A stretch of 10,538 nt of DNA, taken from assembly GCA_964472385.1 (NCBI GenBank), contig CAYYLT010000113.1, forward strand, positions 1 through 10,538, written 5' to 3'. The notes beneath the pieces were generated by a model, which searched no databases, had not been told where the DNA came from, and was given only the letters and a program-made list of their open reading frames with translations. Shown piece after piece: positions 7,901-10,538 of this stretch. The translations under genes were made by a program, and so were the position numbers. How positions within the stretch are numbered: the stretch's first letter is position 1; each line of letters opens with the position of its first letter. The stretch comes from JAGXLC01 sp964472385. GTDB lineage: Bacteria; Bacteroidota; Bacteroidia; Bacteroidales; UBA12077.

Positions 7901-8385
7901 AATTTGGAAGGATGGTCCTTTACCAACGCTTCTTTTACCTGGTAATTGCGGGTAATTATTGCTTTGGCTTTTATGCTGTTGATATAACCCACAATCATGT
8001 TGGCCAGGTTATTGATGAGATCCCGCTCTTCCTTGAGAAAAGGCCCTTCATCCAGGGTGTTGAATTTTTTGGTGTAAAAGATCTCAATGCTACCTGTTTT
8101 ATTTTCAATGGTTTCAAAATGTTGGCGTTGGACCCAGGATGACTGTTGAAAGCCTGAACTCCGGTATTCCTTGTCCTGATAATAAATGCGGGCTGTTGTG
8201 TATTCCGGATATTGCCAGCCATTGGGTAAAATGAGGGCTATCTTTTGAAGGGTCTCTTCAATGGACTTTTGTTCATTGATGATCTCACTCGTCTGATTGA
8301 TGCAGGACAGTTCCTTTAACCGTTCTTTGTTTTCGGCCAGCAGCTTTTGATAGTCCTTTGTGGCTTTATTGTTTTGCTCTGTCAT
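4903..8385 (-). CDS. GAF/receiver/ATP-grasp (PPDK-N) fusion protein, longer paralogue
   Basis: Soluble 1160-residue paralogue of the next gene. It starts with a short coiled coil and a GAF-like sensor domain (about 10-138) with ELSCI, LPNGWQYPE (53-61) and GPFLKEERDLI (114-124), a type I know from sensor kinases and phosphatases. A pseudo-receiver (194-330) has Met256 at the phospho-Asp position. A second receiver (339-485) has Glu345-Asp346, Asp416, Ser450/Ser451 and Lys469, so it looks phosphorylatable. The linker has SLIYHAVKNQFSLWLMAR (521-538). The ATP-grasp domain (about 598-968) has LGGKGRG (Lys606), AVRSSS (Arg697), VILQELV, GLGQYVVDG, VEIEW (Glu944) and LQIKP (Gln963, Lys965). Lys965 replaces the arginine seen in the paralogue and in PEP synthases. 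The C-terminal module has GPGRWGT (1043-1049) and HFFHNL (1086-1091). Like its partner it lacks the phosphohistidine and PEP/pyruvate domains. The start at 8385 gives a complete GAF domain. It is the first gene of the pair; whether the Nudix gene 230 bases upstream shares its transcript is unclear. Confidence 0.9.
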   Translation of the reverse strand: MTEQNNKATKDYQKLLAENKERLKELSCINQTSEIINEQKSIEETLQKIALILPNGWQYPEYTTARIYYQDKEYRSSGFQQSSWVQRQHFETIENKTGSIEIFYTKKFNTLDEGPFLKEERDLINNLANMIVGYINSIKAKAIITRNYQVKEALVKDHPSKLPLNSRQLLQKFLNNYNADRDILHDLMPFMVKEILLVANLYDAFSIEKEGRFTDHILGEYHQLNLTSLPRVTGVSNETDALRQMEERHFDMVILMMGVDKKQPMFIGKILKKKFPYIPLFLLLNNNSDLEYVDTHPTDMRVFDNIFVWNGDSKVFFTMVKLLEDRVNLENDTKIGLTRVILLVEDSIRYYSRYLPMLYQIILEQTKRLIEDVNTDDLYKVLKLRTRPKIIMASSYEEAMSFFNKYKDYLLFLISDIDFPRNNQTDPEAGFDLVRKAKKELPNLPTILQSSNPRNAEKAYQIKANFINKNSETLLQNLKSFINYHLGFGHFVYRDNKGRQIAVAKSMDEFESYLKTVPSNSLIYHAVKNQFSLWLMARGEIQIAKIINPLKVSDFDDAEQMRNFLINILELYRNEQEKGKIVNFSEHAILEETNIVSLSPGALGGKGRGVAFINTLIYNFKFNEMLPDINLRTPRTAIIGTDEFNMFLEKNKLADRIYSEKDYSKIKSWFLESRLSFELEKRLNIFLKYITKPLAVRSSSLFEDSITRPFSGVFDTFIIPNNHPDFRQRLKQLQDAIKLVFASIYSNQARNYFQAVGHKMEEEKMAVILQELVGNPYENYYYPHISGIAQSHNFYPVAHMKPEEGFAMAAVGLGQYVVDGEQAYRFSPSYPKLQIYSTKDLVKTSQTSFYAVDLDNKDIDLRYVSHGGLVKLDIDKAEKHGNLKHCASVYNPDNDRIEPGTDANGPRVINFADILKFDYIPLAQSLNKILEVVKEALGTDVEIEWAVDLSKSQKGLPSFYLLQIKPLVGHEEEQTIEMDKIEKKDCVLFSERSMGNGIVQNIRDVVFIDREKFDNSQTMTMTREIEAMNWKMQQEGKKYVLIGPGRWGTRDKFIGIPVVWSQISNAAVIVEIGLRDYPLEASLGSHFFHNLTSMNVGYLSIADNTGNNFINWEALDHQPIINQTEYFKHVEFRNPLQIVMNGKKMKSAVVVHDPESTENE

Positions 8386-8468
8386 AATACTTTGTCTTTG
8401 TCTTGATCGTATCTCCCACCATCATAACGGACCGGTAAAAATAAAAGTTTCTTGGAGTTATTATCTCT

Positions 8469-8514
8469 CTGTCTGATATTATCATTGGCATAATATACCA
8501 AACTTTTTAGACAG
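8469..8514. repeat. AT-rich hairpin flanked by inverted AGACAG
   Basis: ATATTAT (8476-8482) pairs with ATAATAT (8490-8496) around the 7-base loop CATTGGC. The stem is flanked by CTGTCT (8469-8474) and AGACAG (8509-8514), inverted copies of one hexamer, with 1 spare base on one side and 12 on the other. It lies in the leader of the longer receiver/ATP-grasp gene. It could be a regulatory fold or an operator; no known element is recognised. Confidence 0.35.
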
Positions 8515-8532
8515 CACAATGGGCAGGAAGGA

Positions 8533-8565
8533 TTAATTTTGAGTTTATAGACAGACTCTAATTAA
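8533..8565. repeat. Imperfect inverted repeat between Nudix and receiver/ATP-grasp genes
   Basis: TTAATT (8533-8538) pairs with AATTAA (8560-8565), and GAGT (8541-8544) with ACTC (8555-8558), with a small TT/T internal loop and a 10-base loop. It lies about 50 bases past the Nudix stop on the minus strand. No T-run follows on either strand, so it may be a weak terminator, a processing site or an operator. A third AGACAG (8549-8554) overlaps its loop. Confidence 0.35.
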
Positions 8566-8615
8566 AGGAGGCGCATTAACAGGCCGCTGAATTAATGAAG
8601 GGACAAGGACAACCA

Positions 8616-9035
8616 TTACATGCAATTGATATATTTTTCGATAGCCGGGAGGATTTGATTTTGTTGCCAGGCCAGGTTAAGTTTTTTGATCTCGGTAAGC
8701 TTTTTCCAGGCCATGGCTTTTCCTTCATGCAATTTGGGCTTTGCATTTTCTTTTATCCTGCAAAGGTATACATGGTCATCCATATGGTCATGAATATATG
8801 TGGTTATATACCTGCATTGAGCAGGATCAATATGCAAATGATATTCCTCGCACATCTCCCGAACCACTGTTTGCATGGGCGATTCTCCCGGATCACATCC
8901 TCCTCCCGGCAAACACCACATTTCGGGATAAGGAATAGCCTTGCCTTTTCCGTTATCTCTTAATTGCATCAACATGTGACCCGAAGGTCTCATCAGGATA
9001 ACGGTTATGGCTGTTTGATCATGTTGGGGATGCAT
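8616..9035 (-). CDS. Nudix hydrolase (MutT-like)
   Basis: Small cytoplasmic hydrolase of a nucleoside diphosphate linked to another group; the exact substrate cannot be read from the sequence. The 139 residues are typical of a single-domain Nudix protein. The Nudix box runs from Gly45 to Leu67: Gly45, Glu51, Arg59-Glu60, Met61, Glu63-Glu64 and Leu67 fit GX5EX7REUXEEXGU, and the metal-binding glutamates are intact. The late glycine is replaced by His66. WCLPGGG (40-46) precedes the box as usual. The start at 9035 is the only in-frame ATG before the upstream stop at 9051-9053. The next gene in the same direction begins 230 bases further on, so linkage to it is uncertain. A weak promoter match lies just upstream. 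No signal peptide or extra domain is present. Confidence 0.92.
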   Translation of the reverse strand: MHPQHDQTAITVILMRPSGHMLMQLRDNGKGKAIPYPEMWCLPGGGCDPGESPMQTVVREMCEEYHLHIDPAQCRYITTYIHDHMDDHVYLCRIKENAKPKLHEGKAMAWKKLTEIKKLNLAWQQNQILPAIEKYINCM

Positions 9036-9063
9036 ATCATTATGAATGCGTTATCTGTTGTTA

Positions 9064-9071
9064 CAAATTTA
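9064..9071 (-). promoter_or_regulatory. Possible -7 element of the Nudix gene
   Basis: The minus strand reads TAAATTTG, a match to the Bacteroidota -7 consensus TAnnTTTG, 28 bases upstream of the Nudix start. This would give a leader of about 20 bases. No TTTG is found at the proper -33 distance, so support is partial. An identical octamer at 9231-9238 is farther upstream and also lacks a -33 partner. Confidence 0.3.
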
Positions 9072-9257
9072 ATATGATGCAGATTCGCATGCCTTTTTCT
9101 TGACGCCTTCTTAGCCTGGCGCATATACAATGCGTTGAGCTCCAGTTTATTTGATATGACAACTAACCCTGCAATTGATATAAACGAACCGTCCCGGATT
9201 ATGTTTTTCCGCACCATTTGATTTATCAGCCAAATTTAAATTTTAATGTTGATGTGA

Positions 9258-9291
9258 TTGTAGCCTGAGAAAGGAAAATAATATATTTTTG
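9258..9291 (+). promoter_or_regulatory. Likely Bacteroidota-type promoter of ychF
   Basis: TATTTTTG (9284-9291) matches TAnnTTTG exactly, and TTG (9258-9260) lies 23 bases before it, at the upper end of the accepted spacing. Transcription would begin near 9298, just before a 5-pair hairpin (9300-9318), leaving about 50 bases of leader before the ATG. Confidence 0.45.
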
Positions 9292-9346
9292 CATCTTTTG
9301 CCTGCATGGAATACAGGCTATCTGAACCATAAAAACCATTGCTTTC

Positions 9347-10444
9347 ATGCCCTTACGATGCGGAATTGTAGGCTTACCGAATGTTGGGAAGTCGACTTTA
9401 TTCAACAGCTTATCCAATGCCCGGGCCGAATCGGCGAATTATCCATTTTGCACGATTGATCCGAACATAGGCACCATACCTGTGCCCGACAAACGGTTGT
9501 TTCGAATAGCTGGACTGGTTAAGCCTGAAAAGGTAGTGCCTACAACTATAGAGTTTGTAGATATTGCAGGTTTGGTAAAAGGCGCCAGCAGGGGAGAGGG
9601 GTTGGGCAACCAGTTTCTGGCCAATATTCGTCAAACTGATGCTATCATCCATATCCTGCGGTGTTTTGATGATGATAATGTGGTTCATGTGGATGCTACG
9701 GTTGATCCGGTAAGGGATAAAGAAGTGGTAGATACTGAATTGCAGCTTAAGGATTTGGAGACTATTCGGAACAGGATGCAAAAGGTTGAAAAACAGGCAA
9801 AATCGGGTTATAAGGAGGCCAAAAAGCTTATGCAGTTTTTGGAAAAATTGGATGAACACGTCTCCCAGGGCAGGCCTGTACGTGAGCTGGAATATTCTGC
9901 TGAGGAAAAGGAAATGATGAGGGATCTGCAGCTTCTCACGGATAAACCGGTACTTTATGTTTGCAATGTGGATGAACCTTCTGTTGTAAAGGGCAATGGA
10001 TATGTTGTAGATCTAAAACAGGCTGTTAATCATGAGGATGCTGAGGTTGTTGTTGTGGCTGCTTCCGTTGAAGCTGAGATCGCAGACCTGGAAACGGAAG
10101 AAGAAAGGCAGATGTTCCTTGAGGATATGGGTCTTGAGGAATCCGGACTTGGGCGTTTGATAAGGGCTGCTTACCGGCTTCTGCATCTGGAGACATTCTT
10201 TACAGTCGGACCTAAGGAGGTGCGGGCCTGGACTGTTAAAAAAGGTACCACGGCTGCTACAGCCGGAGGAATGATCCATTCCGATTTTGAGCGGGGTTTT
10301 ATTAAAGCTGACGTGATTAAATACCATGATTTCACCGAACAAGGTTCGGAAGCAGCCTGCAAGGAATCCGGAAAGATCTTTCAGGAGGGCAAAGAATATA
10401 TCGTCAAGGATGGGGATATCATTACCTTTAAATTCAATGTGTGA
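9347..10444 (+). CDS. ychF: Redox-regulated ATPase YchF (Obg family, OLA1 orthologue)
   Basis: Universal P-loop ATPase of the TRAFAC/Obg class that binds ribosomes and is linked in E. coli to oxidative-stress control. The 365 residues agree with the usual length of about 363. The P-loop GLPNVGKST is at 9-17, switch II DIAGLVKGAS at 72-81, and NVDE at 207-210, the NxxE variant of G4 that favours ATP over GTP. AAS (238-240) is the G5 motif. A coiled-coil helical arm follows the early G motifs (about 130-200). The C-terminal TGS domain spans about 280-365. His114, the catalytic-pocket histidine, and Cys35, the cysteine tied to redox regulation in E. coli, fall at the same numbers here. The start at 9347 aligns directly with E. 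coli MGFKCGIVG. The gene is alone on its strand in this window; the pth partner seen in proteobacteria is not adjacent. Confidence 0.97.
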   Translation: MPLRCGIVGLPNVGKSTLFNSLSNARAESANYPFCTIDPNIGTIPVPDKRLFRIAGLVKPEKVVPTTIEFVDIAGLVKGASRGEGLGNQFLANIRQTDAIIHILRCFDDDNVVHVDATVDPVRDKEVVDTELQLKDLETIRNRMQKVEKQAKSGYKEAKKLMQFLEKLDEHVSQGRPVRELEYSAEEKEMMRDLQLLTDKPVLYVCNVDEPSVVKGNGYVVDLKQAVNHEDAEVVVVAASVEAEIADLETEEERQMFLEDMGLEESGLGRLIRAAYRLLHLETFFTVGPKEVRAWTVKKGTTAATAGGMIHSDFERGFIKADVIKYHDFTEQGSEAACKESGKIFQEGKEYIVKDGDIITFKFNV

Positions 10445-10512
10445 AAAGGCTTTTTTATTTTATTGTTCAAGTTCCTTATTTACAGTTGTTTTTAGATACT
10501 TGTTCGCTGGTC

Positions 10513-10538
10513 ATGAAAAAAATATCCTACATTTATTG
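10513..10538 (+). CDS. Possible start of a further plus-strand gene (partial)
   Basis: An ATG at 10513 opens a frame reading MKKISYIY before the window ends. The two lysines followed by hydrophobic and aromatic residues could begin a signal peptide or membrane segment. It lies 68 bases after the ychF stop. Eight codons are far too few to identify a product, and the frame could be chance. Confidence 0.25.

Larger units (their letters stand above)
9036..9346. other. Divergent intergenic region, Nudix gene / ychF
   Basis: This 311-base stretch separates two genes transcribed away from each other. It contains a likely ychF promoter (9258-9291), a short hairpin in the ychF leader (GCCTG 9300-9304 with CAGGC 9314-9318), and two copies of CAAATTTAA (9064-9072 and 9231-9239), each giving a TAAATTTG -7-like element facing the Nudix gene. 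A 70-codon frame on the minus strand (9217-9005) overlaps the Nudix start but has no protein-like character. No RNA gene is recognised. Confidence 0.55.

Noticed and set aside
1888..8385. Naming the two large genes ppsA (phosphoenolpyruvate synthase)
   Set aside because: Only the ATP-grasp nucleotide-binding domain is present. The phosphohistidine TCH motif and the PEP/pyruvate barrel are absent from both proteins.
9045..9136. Direct repeat AATGCGTT at 9045-9052 and 9129-9136
   Set aside because: An isolated 8-base repeat 84 bases apart is expected by chance and has no other structure around it.
9005..9217. A 70-codon minus-strand open frame overlapping the Nudix start
   Set aside because: It overlaps a well-supported gene in another frame, covers promoter-like sequence, and shows no recognisable domain or protein-like pattern.
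9410..9859. A 149-codon minus-strand open frame inside ychF
   Set aside because: It is antisense to a highly conserved gene whose codon pattern explains it, and its translation resembles no protein I recognise.
10445..10465. AAAAGGCTTTTTT after ychF as an intrinsic terminator
   Set aside because: It can form only four A-T pairs around a three-base loop, too weak for a terminator stem, despite the T-rich tail.

Overview
The window looks like a chromosomal segment of an anaerobic or marine member of the Bacteroidota (Bacteroidetes). This is inferred from moderate GC content, the lack of clear Shine-Dalgarno sequences before the starts, promoter-like sites of the TTTG / TAnnTTTG type, and the type of large receiver/ATP-grasp proteins present. 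I see no insertion sequences, phage genes, CRISPR arrays, tRNAs or rRNAs, and no frameshifted genes.

Layout. Positions 1-352 are non-coding and hold a degenerate short repeat and a hairpin just past the end of gdhA. Four genes then lie on the minus strand. Read in their own direction they are a Nudix hydrolase (9035-8616), a 1160-residue GAF/receiver/ATP-grasp protein (8385-4903), a 991-residue paralogue that begins 39 bases later (4863-1888), and glutamate dehydrogenase (1690-353), which has its own likely promoter. A 311-base divergent region separates the Nudix gene from the plus-strand ychF gene (9347-10444). The last 26 bases may contain the start of another plus-strand gene.

The centre of interest is the tandem pair that fills nearly two thirds of the window. 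Such proteins tend to be labelled phosphoenolpyruvate synthase because they carry the PPDK/PEP-synthase nucleotide-binding (ATP-grasp) domain. Neither copy has the phosphohistidine swivelling domain or the PEP/pyruvate barrel, so neither can be a complete PEP synthase. Each has instead a degenerate receiver, a receiver with an intact phospho-acceptor aspartate, a linker, the ATP-grasp domain and a conserved C-terminal module (GPGRWGT ... HFFHNL). The upstream copy also has an N-terminal GAF-like sensor domain. The simplest reading is a two-protein, receiver-controlled phosphotransfer system with an unknown acceptor.

The other genes are ordinary housekeeping functions: ammonia assimilation or glutamate catabolism (gdhA), nucleotide-derivative hydrolysis (Nudix) and the ribosome-associated ATPase YchF. 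Nothing in the sequence ties them functionally to the pair.
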